A DNA stretch of 64,000 bases from Pseudorhodobacter sp. PARRP1 (GCA_002256245.1 NKIU01000011.1:1-64000), one strand, 5' to 3'. Numbered from the stretch's first letter, positions 51,101-60,257 are shown. Notes: generated from the letters alone by a model not told the origin. A program made the numbers and translations.

Positions 51101-52585
51101 TTATAGCTGAATCCACGCGGTTTTCAGATCGGTGTATTTCTCCAATGCATGCAGCGATTTGTCATGGCCATTGCCCGACTGGCGCACGCCGCCCAAGGGC
51201 ACCGTTCCATCCGCGCCGCCATAGGTGTTGACATGCACCACCCCTGCCTTGATCGCCCGCACCATGCGGTGCGCGCGGCCAAGATTTGCCGTCCAGACAG
51301 CAGAGGCCAGACCATAAACCGTCGAGTTGGCAAGGCGGACGGCCTCGGCCTCACCGCTAAAGCGCATCACGCCCAGCACGGGGCCGAACACTTCTTCCTG
51401 CGCCAGTTTCATGGACTCTGTAATGCCGCTGAACACGGTCGGCGCAAGGTAGAAGCCGCCGGTCTCCTGCAAGATCTGGCTACCACCGGTTTCCAACCGC
51501 CCACCTTCGGCAGCGGCCTCGTGCATGAAACCCAGATCCTTCTCCATCTGCACCTGACTGGTGATCGCGCCGGATTCAGTGGCCAAATCCAACGGATCGC
51601 CGACCCGCAGGCTGGCTGCAATCTTGGCAACCTTTTCGACGAATTCATCGTGAATGCTGTCTTCCACGATCAACCGCGACCCGGCCACGCAAACCTGCCC
51701 CGAGTTGCGGAAGATGCCGTAAGCCGACACCTTCGCAGCTGCATCCAGATCAGGCGTATCGGCGAACACCACATTCGGCGACTTCCCCCCCAGTTCCAGA
51801 TAACAACGCTTCAGGTTCGAACGTGCCGAGTATTCCAGCAGACGGCGGCCAACGCCCCCCGACCCGGTAAACACCATCACATCGACATCCATATGCAGGC
51901 CCAAAGCCTCACCCACGGTATTGCCGTAGCCTGTCACCACATTCAGAACGCCCTCTGGCAGACCCGCCTCGGCGCAGAGTTCGACCAAGCGCAGCAGGGA
52001 AAGCGAGGCGATTTCGGCGGGTTTCAGCACCACCGAATTGCCAGCGGCCAAAGCAGGCGCGATCTTCCACGCCGCGATCATCATCGGGAAATTCCACGGC
52101 ACAATCGCGGCGACAACGCCAACTGGTTCGCGGCTGATCATGCCCAGCACATTGGGCGCGGTCGGCGCGATCTCGCCATAAACCTTGTCGATGGCTTCGG
52201 CATAATAGCGGAAGGTCGCGGCGGCCGATCCGGGTTCGGCCTTGATCGCCATCGAAATCTCGGTGCCATTGTCACGCACGCCCAGCACCGCCAACTCCAG
52301 CGCGTGTTTCTCGATCAATTCGGCAATGCGGAACAGCACTTTTTTACGCTCAGCTGGCGCGGCGCGTGACCATTTGCCGGCTTCAAAGCTGGCGCGGGCG
52401 GCAGCTACGGCGCGGTCAACATCGCGCGCAGCCCCTGCTGCGATCTGGCTGAACACCTTGCCGTCGATGGGCGAGATCACATCTATCATGGCCCCATCCG
52501 CAGCCTTTTCAAACTGCCCGGCAATGAACAAGCCGCCGGGCGCGACGGGCAGCAAACGCATACGGTCAATGTCGGCCTGGCTCAT
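51101..52585 (-). CDS. Aldehyde dehydrogenase (PuuC-like)
   Basis: A 494-residue NAD(P)-dependent ALDH. Catalytic Glu lies in YLELGGKSPNVVF, catalytic Cys in FRNSGQVCVAGSR, and the cofactor loop is FTGSGGVGRRL. The C-terminal NGHDKSLHALEKYTDLKTAW is close to the pattern of gamma-glutamyl-gamma-aminobutyraldehyde dehydrogenase (PuuC) and related aminoaldehyde enzymes. It would oxidise an aminoaldehyde or semialdehyde made by the transaminases or the phospholyase divergent from it. A perfect palindrome lies in the shared promoter. Confidence 0.9.
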   Translation of the reverse strand: MSQADIDRMRLLPVAPGGLFIAGQFEKAADGAMIDVISPIDGKVFSQIAAGAARDVDRAVAAARASFEAGKWSRAAPAERKKVLFRIAELIEKHALELAVLGVRDNGTEISMAIKAEPGSAAATFRYYAEAIDKVYGEIAPTAPNVLGMISREPVGVVAAIVPWNFPMMIAAWKIAPALAAGNSVVLKPAEIASLSLLRLVELCAEAGLPEGVLNVVTGYGNTVGEALGLHMDVDVMVFTGSGGVGRRLLEYSARSNLKRCYLELGGKSPNVVFADTPDLDAAAKVSAYGIFRNSGQVCVAGSRLIVEDSIHDEFVEKVAKIAASLRVGDPLDLATESGAITSQVQMEKDLGFMHEAAAEGGRLETGGSQILQETGGFYLAPTVFSGITESMKLAQEEVFGPVLGVMRFSGEAEAVRLANSTVYGLASAVWTANLGRAHRMVRAIKAGVVHVNTYGGADGTVPLGGVRQSGNGHDKSLHALEKYTDLKTAWIQL

Positions 52586-52611
52586 TATAATCTCACTTTT
52601 TAGATGGGGTA

Positions 52612-52630
52612 AGGTTCACTATATGAACCT
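52612..52630. promoter_or_regulatory. Perfect palindrome, likely IclR operator
   Basis: AGGTTCA (52612-52618) and TGAACCT (52624-52630) are exact arms with 5 central bases, 27 bases upstream of the aldehyde dehydrogenase start. A second perfect palindrome GCATATATATGC lies at 52650-52661. Both are in the 127-base divergent spacer to the IclR gene, so this is the likely binding region of that regulator. Confidence 0.62.
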
Positions 52631-52712
52631 ATGGTGCAAATAGAGACTTGCATATATATGCCCACAATGTCAAGTTGCTTCACGGGTTAACCAGATAAGT
52701 TGGGCGTGAATC

Positions 52713-53486
52713 ATGGGAACGGTCAGAAAGGCGCTGGGTTTGCTGGACATTCTGGCGCATCCCGACTCGCGCTATGGGCTAACCGAGATGGCGCGCCTTT
52801 CGGGTTTTGACAAAGCCACCACCCGTCGCCTTTTGCTGGAACTGAAAGCGGACGGATTTGTCGAACAGGATGAGGGGACGCGGGCCTATCTTCTGGGCCC
52901 TGCGCTGTTGATGCTGGGCCGTGCACGTGAAGAACGCTTTCCATTTTTCAAAATCGCCCAGCCCACAGTGCGCGCACTGGCTGAAAGCAGCGGTGAGACA
53001 TCACATGTTTCGGAATATGTCTCAGGCGCGATGGCCTCGATTTGCGCGCAGGAATCCGACAAATCAAACCGCGTAATCGTGCAGGTTGGCGAGCGGCTGC
53101 CGCTACACGCGACAGCGTCAGGTCTGGCCTATCTGGCTGCCAGCATGGATGCTTTTGTGGATGCCGCATTGCGCAAACCTTTGCCGCAGTTTTCGGCCAA
53201 CACCATAACCGACCCGGATGCGCTTTGGACAATTTTGAGCAATGCCCGCAGCCGGGGATATGTCGAATGCGATCAGCTGCGCGCTGATGGCGTATTTTCC
53301 GTCGGCGCGGCGATTGTCAGTCCGAAAGGTGCGCCGATTGGGGCTGTTGCTGTAGCCCTGCCTTCCATGCGGGCCGACGCTGAAAAAATCGCGGAAATCG
53401 GCGCACTGACCGCCGCCGCCGCTACAGAAATTTCAACGCGGCTGTTTGGTAAAACGGGCGGCACTCAAAGGATCAGAAAGATATGA
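52713..53486 (+). CDS. IclR-family transcriptional regulator
   Basis: A 257-residue protein. The N-terminal winged helix (ALGLLDILAHPDSRYGLTEM, RLSGFDKATTRRLLLELKAD) is followed by the IclR effector domain, with VGERLPLHATASGLAYLA, ARSRGYVECDQLRADGVFSV, AIVSPKGAPIGAVAVALPSM. Such regulators usually respond to a catabolic intermediate. Overlaps the HAD gene by 4 bases, so it is co-transcribed with the pathway it probably controls. Confidence 0.9.
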   Translation: MGTVRKALGLLDILAHPDSRYGLTEMARLSGFDKATTRRLLLELKADGFVEQDEGTRAYLLGPALLMLGRAREERFPFFKIAQPTVRALAESSGETSHVSEYVSGAMASICAQESDKSNRVIVQVGERLPLHATASGLAYLAASMDAFVDAALRKPLPQFSANTITDPDALWTILSNARSRGYVECDQLRADGVFSVGAAIVSPKGAPIGAVAVALPSMRADAEKIAEIGALTAAAATEISTRLFGKTGGTQRIRKI

Positions 53487-54169
53487 CTTCAACGTCTACA
53501 CCCCAGCGGGCGCTTATTCTGGATTTCGGCGGAGTTGTCACCCGCACCTTGTTTGAAACCCATGATTTGACCGAACGCGCACTTGATCTGGCCTCCGGCA
53601 CTTTGACTTGGCGCGGGCCGTTCGACACCAGCACCGATTCGCTCTGGGTGCAGATGCAGGCGCAGGAAATCACCGAGCGCGACTATTGGATGACCCGCAC
53701 CCGCGAGGTCGGCGCATTGGTCGGCGAAAACTGGACAACGATGCAGCAATTCGTGCATCGCGCCCGTGGCGCCGAACCCGCACTGGCCCTGCGGCCCGAA
53801 GCGCGCGCAGCCATTCTGGCGGCAAAGGCGGCGGGCATCCGTCTGGCCATCCTCTCCAATGAACTCGATCTGTTTTACGGCGTCGAATTCCGCAAAAACT
53901 TCCCGCTGATTGATCTGTTCGAGGTGATCATTGACGCGACCTACACCCGAATCCTGAAACCCGATCCGCGCGCTTATACCGCTTGCCTTGAGGCTTTGAA
54001 CCTGCCCGCCTCGGCCTGCGTGTTTGTCGATGACCAGTTGAAAAACGTAAACGGCGCTTTGGCGTTGAACATCCCCACCGTCCATTTCGATGTAACCGCC
54101 CCCGCTAACAGCTATGCCAAGGCTTTGGCGATGCTTGGCTTGAACACAGAGATCCATGATCATGCGTGA
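53483..54169 (+). CDS. HAD-superfamily (type IA) hydrolase
   Basis: A 228-residue HAD phosphatase-like enzyme. Motif I is LILDFGGVVTRT with the nucleophile Asp, motif II LAILSNEL, motif III RILKPDPRAY with the Lys, and motif IV CVFVDDQLKNVNGA. The second motif I residue, the general acid, is Gly instead of Asp, as in soluble-epoxide-hydrolase N-domains and some phosphatases. It could dephosphorylate an intermediate made by the kinase at the other end of the operon, or act as a dehalogenase-like hydrolase. Confidence 0.86.
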   Translation: MTSTSTPQRALILDFGGVVTRTLFETHDLTERALDLASGTLTWRGPFDTSTDSLWVQMQAQEITERDYWMTRTREVGALVGENWTTMQQFVHRARGAEPALALRPEARAAILAAKAAGIRLAILSNELDLFYGVEFRKNFPLIDLFEVIIDATYTRILKPDPRAYTACLEALNLPASACVFVDDQLKNVNGALALNIPTVHFDVTAPANSYAKALAMLGLNTEIHDHA

Positions 54170-55517
54170 TGACAATTTCCTGAACGAAAACAACGCCAAG
54201 CACGTCTGGCATCCTATGGCCAACGCAGCGGAGATGCGCGCCAACCCGCCGAAGATCATTCAGGGTGCCGAAGGTGTTCACATCACCGATCTGGATGGCA
54301 ACCGCGTGCTGGATGCGGTGGGCGGGTTGTGGAACGTCAACCTTGGCTATTCCAGCGAACCTGTAAAACAGGCGATCTTTAACCAGATGGCCGACCTGCC
54401 CTATTACTCCACCTTCCGCGGCACCACCAACGGGCCGATGATCGAGCTGTCGTATGAGCTGGCGCAATTCTTCAAACCCGAAGGCCTGACACGCGCGTTC
54501 TTCACCTCGGGCGGCTCGGATTCGGTGGAAACGGCGCTGCGTCTGGCGCGGCAGTATCACAAGATCAAAGGTCAGCCGGAACGCACCAAATACGTCGCCC
54601 TGAAAAAGGGCTACCATGGCACCCATGTTGGTGGCGCTTCGGTCAACGGTAACTCGAACTTCCGCCGCGCGTATGAGCCGATGCTGCCCGGCGTGATCCA
54701 TCTTCCGGCACCGTGGGATTACCGCAATCCCTATGGCATCACCGACGGGGCCGAGATTGCCCGCAAGATTGCCGCCGATTTCGAAGATGAAATTGCGTTC
54801 CAAGGTGCCGACACCATCGCCGCCTTCATCATGGAGCCTGTCTTGGGCGCGGGCGGCGTCATCGTGCCGCATGAAACCTTCATGCCGCTGATGCGCGCCA
54901 TTTGTGACAAACACGGCATCCTCCTGATTGCCGATGAAGTGATCACCGCCTTTGGCCGCACCGGCGCGTGGAACGGCAGCCGCCTTTGGGGCACCCAACC
55001 CGATCTGATGTGTACCGCCAAGGCCATCACCAACGGCTATTTTCCGTTTGGCGCGGTGATGATCCATGAAAAGCTGACGGAAGCGTTTGAATCCTCGAGA
55101 TCGCCGCTGGCGACGATCAGCCATGGCTATACCTATTCCGGGCATCCGGTGGGTGCTGCGGCGGCTTTGGCCTGCCTGTCTGAAATGAAGCGGCTGGATC
55201 TGGCGGGCAATGCGGGCGCACGCGGTGCGGAATTGCTGGCGGGTCTACATGCGCTGAAAGCCAAGCATCCGCTGATCGGCGATGCGCGCGGTAAGGGTCT
55301 GATGTGTGCGGTGGAACTGGTGACAGATCATACCACCAAGGCCGCACCCGCCAAGGATGTCGTGCAAAAGGTGCAGGACGGTGCCTATGCCGAGGGCGTG
55401 ATGATGCGCACTTCGGGTGCCAATATCATTATGTCACCACCGCTGATCGTTACGGCAGCGGATGTTCAGAAAATCTTGTCGGCGCTGGACGCCGGATTGA
55501 AAGAGGCCTCCAAATGA
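54156..55517 (+). CDS. Class III omega-aminotransferase (putrescine or beta-alanine:pyruvate type)
   Basis: A 453-residue PLP enzyme. Start region HVWHPMANAAEMRANPPKII, PLP-binding Lys in LMCTAKAITNGYFPFGA, and family blocks GGSDSVETALRLARQYH and GILLIADEVITAFGRTG. Layout matches SpuC or beta-alanine-pyruvate transaminases, which move an amino group from a terminal amine or omega-amino acid to pyruvate, giving an aldehyde. Another in-frame ATG at 54162 is possible. Overlaps the HAD gene by 14 bases and the next gene by 4. Confidence 0.9.
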   Translation: MIMRDDNFLNENNAKHVWHPMANAAEMRANPPKIIQGAEGVHITDLDGNRVLDAVGGLWNVNLGYSSEPVKQAIFNQMADLPYYSTFRGTTNGPMIELSYELAQFFKPEGLTRAFFTSGGSDSVETALRLARQYHKIKGQPERTKYVALKKGYHGTHVGGASVNGNSNFRRAYEPMLPGVIHLPAPWDYRNPYGITDGAEIARKIAADFEDEIAFQGADTIAAFIMEPVLGAGGVIVPHETFMPLMRAICDKHGILLIADEVITAFGRTGAWNGSRLWGTQPDLMCTAKAITNGYFPFGAVMIHEKLTEAFESSRSPLATISHGYTYSGHPVGAAAALACLSEMKRLDLAGNAGARGAELLAGLHALKAKHPLIGDARGKGLMCAVELVTDHTTKAAPAKDVVQKVQDGAYAEGVMMRTSGANIIMSPPLIVTAADVQKILSALDAGLKEASK

Positions 55518-56797
55518 CCACGAATGCACAGATGATTGAACGGCGGACGCGGCTTTTGGGGCCAAATGTGCGGCTGTTCTATGATGATCCGCTGCATCTG
55601 GTGAAGGGTGCTGGCACCTATGTCTGGGATGCCGATGGCCGCAAATATCTCGATTGCTACAACAACGTGCCGCATGTCGGCCATTGCCACCCGGCGGTGA
55701 TCGAGGCGATCACCCGGCAGGCCAGCCAGTTGAACACCCACACCCGCTATCTGCACGAAAACATTCTGGATTTTGTTGAACGCCTGACAGGCACTTTCGG
55801 CCCACAGATCACCTCTGCGATCATGGTTTGCACAGGGTCAGAGGCGAATGACGTGGCGTTGCGGATGGCACAAGCGATCACCGGTAAAACCGGGATCATC
55901 GCCACTGACAAAACCTATCACGGCAACACCACCGCTGTTTCGCACCTGTCCACCCGGATGCCGCCGATTGGCGGTCATGGCGGTCATGTCCGTCATATTC
56001 CGGCCCCCGACAGCTATCGCCCCTTGGGCGGTGTGCCGGGTGCAGCCCATGCACAGGCTTTGGCCGATGCGGTGGAAGAAGCCTGCCAGTCGCTGATCGC
56101 TTCGGGTCATGGTGTGTCGGGCATGATCCTGTGCCCATTCTTCGTGAACGAAGGCTTCCCTGATCTGCCCTCAGGCTTTCTTGACCTCGCGATAGCCGTG
56201 GTGCGCAAACATGGCGGCGTGATCATCGCAGATGAAGTCCAACCGGGCTTTGGCCGCATCGGCACGCATTTCTGGGGCCATCTGAAAGCCGGTTTCGCCC
56301 CGGATATCGTCACCATGGGCAAGCCGATGGGCAACGGCCATCCGGTTGCCTGTGTCGCGACCTCGTTTGAGATCATCTCGGCTTTCCGCAAGGCGTTCCG
56401 CTATTTCAACACCTTCGGCGGCAATCCGGTGTCCTGTGCGGCGGCGAATGCGGTGCTGGATGTGTTGGGGTCGGAAGACCTGCCCGCCAAGGCTGTCGTC
56501 ACAGGCGAGCATCTGCGCGCGGGTTTCCGCAAGCTGGCCGAAAAGCACGATATAATCGGCGATGTGCGCGGCTCGGGTCTGGCGAATGGGCTGGAACTGG
56601 TGCTGGACCGCACCACCAAAGCCCCGGCGACCGAGATAGCCACAAAGATCATCAACGATCTGCGCCAGCGCGGGCTTTTGATGGGCACCAATGGCATCAA
56701 CTACAATGTGCTGAAAATCCGCCCGCCGATGGCCTTTGGCATCGCAGAGGCTGATCAGGTGATCGCCGCGATTGACGATGTGCTAGGCGCATTGTGA
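55514..56797 (+). CDS. Class III PLP enzyme of the phospholyase type (ETNPPL/PHYKPL-like)
   Basis: A 427-residue class III PLP protein distinct from the preceding one. Its start (RRTRLLGPNVRLFYDDPLHL) and the YNNVPHVGHCHPAVIEAI and NTHTRYLHENILDFVERL blocks match ethanolamine-phosphate and 5-phosphohydroxylysine phospholyases more than true transaminases. The PLP Lys is in IVTMGKPMGNGHPVACV. Such lyases remove phosphate and ammonia to leave an aldehyde. Immediately followed by an APH-type kinase, the known partner of this family. A normal aminotransferase activity cannot be excluded. Confidence 0.78.
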   Translation: MTTNAQMIERRTRLLGPNVRLFYDDPLHLVKGAGTYVWDADGRKYLDCYNNVPHVGHCHPAVIEAITRQASQLNTHTRYLHENILDFVERLTGTFGPQITSAIMVCTGSEANDVALRMAQAITGKTGIIATDKTYHGNTTAVSHLSTRMPPIGGHGGHVRHIPAPDSYRPLGGVPGAAHAQALADAVEEACQSLIASGHGVSGMILCPFFVNEGFPDLPSGFLDLAIAVVRKHGGVIIADEVQPGFGRIGTHFWGHLKAGFAPDIVTMGKPMGNGHPVACVATSFEIISAFRKAFRYFNTFGGNPVSCAAANAVLDVLGSEDLPAKAVVTGEHLRAGFRKLAEKHDIIGDVRGSGLANGLELVLDRTTKAPATEIATKIINDLRQRGLLMGTNGINYNVLKIRPPMAFGIAEADQVIAAIDDVLGAL

Positions 56798-57759
56798 CTG
56801 ACATCGCAGCACTTGCGGCAGAGGCCGCTTCGCATTGGCCGCAAATCACCAACACCCCCGTGCTGGTGATGCACCGCGAAAACACCGTGTTCCGGGTCGA
56901 AACCACCGAAGGACACCACGCCCTGCGCCTGCACCGCCCCGGCTATCATTCCGATGCGGCGTTGCAGTCCGAACTCGATTGGATGGCAATGCTGTCGCGG
57001 GAAGGCATGCAGGTGCCCAAACCCGCAGCCGCGCGGACGGGCAACTATCTGGTGATGCTGGACGGGGCCGTGCCGCGCAAGGCCAGCCTGCTGTCCTGGC
57101 TGCCCGGAACCCCGATGGGCGAGACGCGCAAGCCGTTGGCGTTCCACGGGGCCGCCCGCACCGCCTTGTTCCAGAACATCGGCCGCCAAATGGCGCAGAT
57201 GCACAAACTGACCGATGCTTGGACGCTGCCGCAAGGCTTCGAGCGCCCGAAATGGGATGCCGAGGGCCTGATTGGCGAGGCCCCGTTCTGGGGGCCGTTC
57301 TGGGCGATTGAGGCTACGCCAGACGACACAGACTTACTGCAAAACATCCGCGCCCGCACTAAAACCGCCCTTGCGGATTATCTCGCCATAGGTGCCGATT
57401 ACGGCCTGATCCACGCCGATCTGGTGCGCGAGAATGTGCTGGTCGATACAGACGCCTTACGCTTTATCGACTTTGACGATAGCGGCTTTGGCTTTCGGAT
57501 GTTCGACATCGCCACGACCTTGCTCAAAAATCTTGAGGAACCTGATGCACCGGCGCTCGAAGCGGCCCTGCTGCATGGCTATACGCACGTCCGCCCGTTG
57601 CGCCCTGCCGATCTTGCCATGCTGAACTTGTTTGTGGTGCTGCGCAGCCTGACCTATCTGGGCTGGGCGCATAGCCGCCCGGATGATCCGAACATCAAAG
57701 CACGGGCAGAGCGTTTCCTGCGGGTGGCAAAGCAGGTGATCGCGGCGCGGATGCCCTAA
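56794..57759 (+). CDS. APH-family small-molecule kinase (hydroxylysine-kinase-like)
   Basis: A 321-residue aminoglycoside-phosphotransferase-fold kinase. The catalytic loop reads YGLIHADLVRENVLVD (HxDxxxxN) and the metal-binding motif is RFIDFDDSGFGF. The N-terminal lobe has TVFRVETTEGHHALRLH. Homologues include hydroxylysine kinase and homoserine/choline kinases. GTG start overlaps the previous stop (GTGA). In hydroxylysine and related amino-alcohol breakdown this kinase makes the phosphate ester cleaved by the phospholyase, here the upstream neighbour. Confidence 0.84.
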   Translation: MTDIAALAAEAASHWPQITNTPVLVMHRENTVFRVETTEGHHALRLHRPGYHSDAALQSELDWMAMLSREGMQVPKPAAARTGNYLVMLDGAVPRKASLLSWLPGTPMGETRKPLAFHGAARTALFQNIGRQMAQMHKLTDAWTLPQGFERPKWDAEGLIGEAPFWGPFWAIEATPDDTDLLQNIRARTKTALADYLAIGADYGLIHADLVRENVLVDTDALRFIDFDDSGFGFRMFDIATTLLKNLEEPDAPALEAALLHGYTHVRPLRPADLAMLNLFVVLRSLTYLGWAHSRPDDPNIKARAERFLRVAKQVIAARMP

Positions 57760-57777
57760 ACCCGCGCGACACCCGCC

Positions 57778-58170
57778 CTACAGGATCTGCGCGCGTTGAT
57801 CGGAAAAGCTGACCCGAATGGTCATGCCGCCCTCGTTCATCATCCACGGGCGGATGCGATAACTGCGCGCGCCGCTGGCATGCATCGGGTCTGCGTCGCA
57901 AATGGCCCGCACCTGCTCCACACTATCGGCGCGCATAATGAACATGCCTTCGCCCAAGTGATGCTGGCCATCCTCGGTCCAGAACGGACCTGCGGCCAGC
58001 ATGATCCCTTCACGCTCCAGCCGCACCTGATGATCCAGATGCGCCGGCGTCACCTCGTCCAGCAGATGTTCGTTGCCGGGGATCGGCGTGGTGAACACCA
58101 CAAACAACTGCATGTTCAGCATGGTCGGCGTTTCTGCCAAAATTTGCGCGCGGGTGTGTTTGTAGATCAT
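57778..58170 (-). CDS. YCII-like protein
   Basis: A 130-residue YciI-fold protein: QLFVVFTTPIPGNEHLLDEV, TPAHLDHQVRLEREGIMLAA and MFIMRADSVEQVRAICDADPM, with the conserved His and Asp. It is longer at both ends than the first YCII protein of the window. ATG 58170 has GAGG upstream. It is the last gene of the second polyamine-type importer operon. Function unknown. Confidence 0.82.
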   Translation of the reverse strand: MIYKHTRAQILAETPTMLNMQLFVVFTTPIPGNEHLLDEVTPAHLDHQVRLEREGIMLAAGPFWTEDGQHHLGEGMFIMRADSVEQVRAICDADPMHASGARSYRIRPWMMNEGGMTIRVSFSDQRAQIL

Positions 58171-58190
58171 GGCGTCCTCTTTTTGCGGGA

Positions 58191-58988
58191 TCAGTCGCGC
58201 AATTTGCGCGAACGGTTCTGGATCGCGTTGAACACCAACAGCAAGGCGGTCGAGAACAGCACCAGCAGCGTGGCAATCGCCATCACGGACGGGTCGAGGT
58301 TCTCTCGCGTGCCGCTGAGCAATTCGCGCGGCAGGGTGCGCTGTTCCGGCCCGGTCAACAGCACCGCCACCACCACCTCATCGAACGACGTGGTAAAGGC
58401 GAAAATCGCGCCCGAAATCACCCCCGGCAGGATCAGGGGAAGAGTCACCACCCGAAAACTTGTTACCGCACCCGCCCCAAGGCTGGAGGCCGCACGCAAC
58501 AGCACCGGATCAAGCTGCGCGACTGAGGCCGAAACCGTGATCACCACAAACGGCACCGCCAAGGCCACATGCGCCAGCACCAACCCGGTCAAACTGTTGG
58601 CCAGCCCCAGTTTTGAGAACATGAAATAGATGCCAACCGCCGTGATGATCGTCGGCACGATCATCGGCGACATCAGCGCCGCCACCACCAAAGGCTTGCC
58701 GCGAAAGGTGACTTTTGACAGCCCAACCGCCGCAAATGTGCCCAAAGGCGTGGCAATCGCCACCGTCGCCGCTGCCACGATCAAACTGTTGCGAATGGCA
58801 TTCCACCAGCGGTCATCGACAAACAGTTTGGCATACCACTCGGTCGAAAACCCCTCCAACGGGTAGCTGAGGATGCTGGATGAGTTGAACGACAACGGAA
58901 TGATGGCAAGGATCGGCGCGATCAGGAAAAACAACACCAATGCGCCGCAGATTTTGATGGCAAGCCGCCACAGATATTGACTGTCCAT
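58191..58988 (-). CDS. Polyamine-type ABC transporter permease 2 (PotC-like)
   Basis: A 265-residue inner-membrane protein with about six membrane segments, first at GALVLFFLIAPILAIIPLSF. EAA loop: RAASSLGAGAVTSFRVVTLP. ATG 58988 chosen because the frame further upstream lies inside the PotB-like gene. It lies 4 bases after that gene's stop and is followed 20 bases later by the YCII gene. Confidence 0.88.
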   Translation of the reverse strand: MDSQYLWRLAIKICGALVLFFLIAPILAIIPLSFNSSSILSYPLEGFSTEWYAKLFVDDRWWNAIRNSLIVAAATVAIATPLGTFAAVGLSKVTFRGKPLVVAALMSPMIVPTIITAVGIYFMFSKLGLANSLTGLVLAHVALAVPFVVITVSASVAQLDPVLLRAASSLGAGAVTSFRVVTLPLILPGVISGAIFAFTTSFDEVVVAVLLTGPEQRTLPRELLSGTRENLDPSVMAIATLLVLFSTALLLVFNAIQNRSRKLRD

Positions 58989-58992
58989 GATG

Positions 58993-60198
58993 TTATCCCA
59001 ACCCGATCCGGTCGGCACCGACCAGTTTGACATAGACGCCATAGAGCAGCAGCGTCGCCAGCAGCAGGATGCTGCCCAAAGCCGCCGCCAAGCCCCAATT
59101 CACCGTCTGCGTGGTGTTAAAGGCGATGTAGAACGGCAAAAGCTGATCCCCCGGCCCGCCCAGCAGCAAGGGCGTGATGTAATAGCCCAGCGCAAGGATG
59201 AACACGAGCAGCCCGGCCGCCGAAATCCCCGGCACGATCTGCGGCAGATAGACGCTGAAAAAGGTCCGCACCGGCCCCGCCCCCAGCGAACTTGCCGCCA
59301 GCGTCTGCGTCGCAGACACATTCCGCATCGCCCCCAGCACCGGCAGCACTGCATAGGGCAGCAGAATATGGCTAAGCGCGATCAGCACCCCGGTGCGGTT
59401 GAACACCAACTCCAGCGGCGCGTCGATTATGCCGATTTTCAGCAGAACGTTGTTGATGATGCCATTTTTCTGCAAAATCACCATCCATGCGGCGGACCTG
59501 ACCAGAAGCGAGGTCCACAAAGGCAACAGCAGCACGATCATCAACAGACCTTGCGTGCCGGTGCTGACCGATTTCAACAGATAGGCCGCAGGCAAGGCAA
59601 GGATCAGGCAAATTGCCGTGACCGACGCCGCGATTTTCAGGGTGCGGGCCAGCACGTCCAGATAAAGGCGGCTTTCGTCAGGGGCAAAATGCAGGCTCCC
59701 CGCCGCATCGCGCCGCAAATCCAGCGCCGCTAGCACAAAGAAATCGCTATACGGCCCGGCAGCCCGGTCTATCGCCGTCCAAACCGCAGGTTGCCCCCAA
59801 GCCGGATCCAGCTCGGGCAGGCGCGTCGTCCAATCTGTGCCCTCGGCAAACTCGCCCTTCAAGCCGCGCGCTGTGGTGCTGATCACGCCACGCAACGCGG
59901 GATCATCATAGCTAAGCCTGCGCGCAGGCGTCCCCGCCGTGCGTGCATTGGCGGCGGTGGTCAGATCGCGCGCCACCGCTTCAAAGGCAGTAGGGCCGGG
60001 AAGGCCCGCCCCATCCCATTTGGCAATTTCGGTGACGGTCAGCGGCATGACCTCGGCCAATTCGTCATCGCGCACCGCAAGGCCCAACATGCCGCCAATC
60101 GGTACGAAAAACACCGCGAATAGATAGATCACCACTGGCAGGATCATCAGCGCGGCTCCTGCCCGCCGTATCGTGCCTGTGTGCAGCGCAAAACTCAT
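58993..60198 (-). CDS. Polyamine-type ABC transporter permease 1 with long periplasmic loop (PotB-like)
   Basis: A 401-residue inner-membrane protein, about 100 residues longer than usual. The extra length is a hydrophilic loop between the first membrane segment (ALMILPVVIYLFAVFFVP) and the second (IAASVTAICLILALPAAYLL), roughly residues 43-180, which should be periplasmic. The EAA loop is TLAASSLGAGPVRTFFSVYL. The loop may contact the binding protein. The stop is 4 bases before the next permease. Confidence 0.86.
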   Translation of the reverse strand: MSFALHTGTIRRAGAALMILPVVIYLFAVFFVPIGGMLGLAVRDDELAEVMPLTVTEIAKWDGAGLPGPTAFEAVARDLTTAANARTAGTPARRLSYDDPALRGVISTTARGLKGEFAEGTDWTTRLPELDPAWGQPAVWTAIDRAAGPYSDFFVLAALDLRRDAAGSLHFAPDESRLYLDVLARTLKIAASVTAICLILALPAAYLLKSVSTGTQGLLMIVLLLPLWTSLLVRSAAWMVILQKNGIINNVLLKIGIIDAPLELVFNRTGVLIALSHILLPYAVLPVLGAMRNVSATQTLAASSLGAGPVRTFFSVYLPQIVPGISAAGLLVFILALGYYITPLLLGGPGDQLLPFYIAFNTTQTVNWGLAAALGSILLLATLLLYGVYVKLVGADRIGLG

Positions 60199-60225
60199 GG
60201 CATCAATCCCGGATCAGCGAAGGGT

Positions 60226-60251
60226 CAGGCGCTGCCTTGCGACAGCGCCTG
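60226..60251 (-). terminator. Attenuator-type stem-loop between binding protein and permease
   Basis: CAGGCGCTG (60226-60234) and CAGCGCCTG (60243-60251) form a perfect 9-bp stem with an 8-base loop, in the gap after the binding-protein stop (minus strand). No T-run follows, so it more likely stabilises the upstream RNA or partially terminates, as seen in many importer operons. Confidence 0.62.
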
Positions 60252-60257
60252 CACAGA

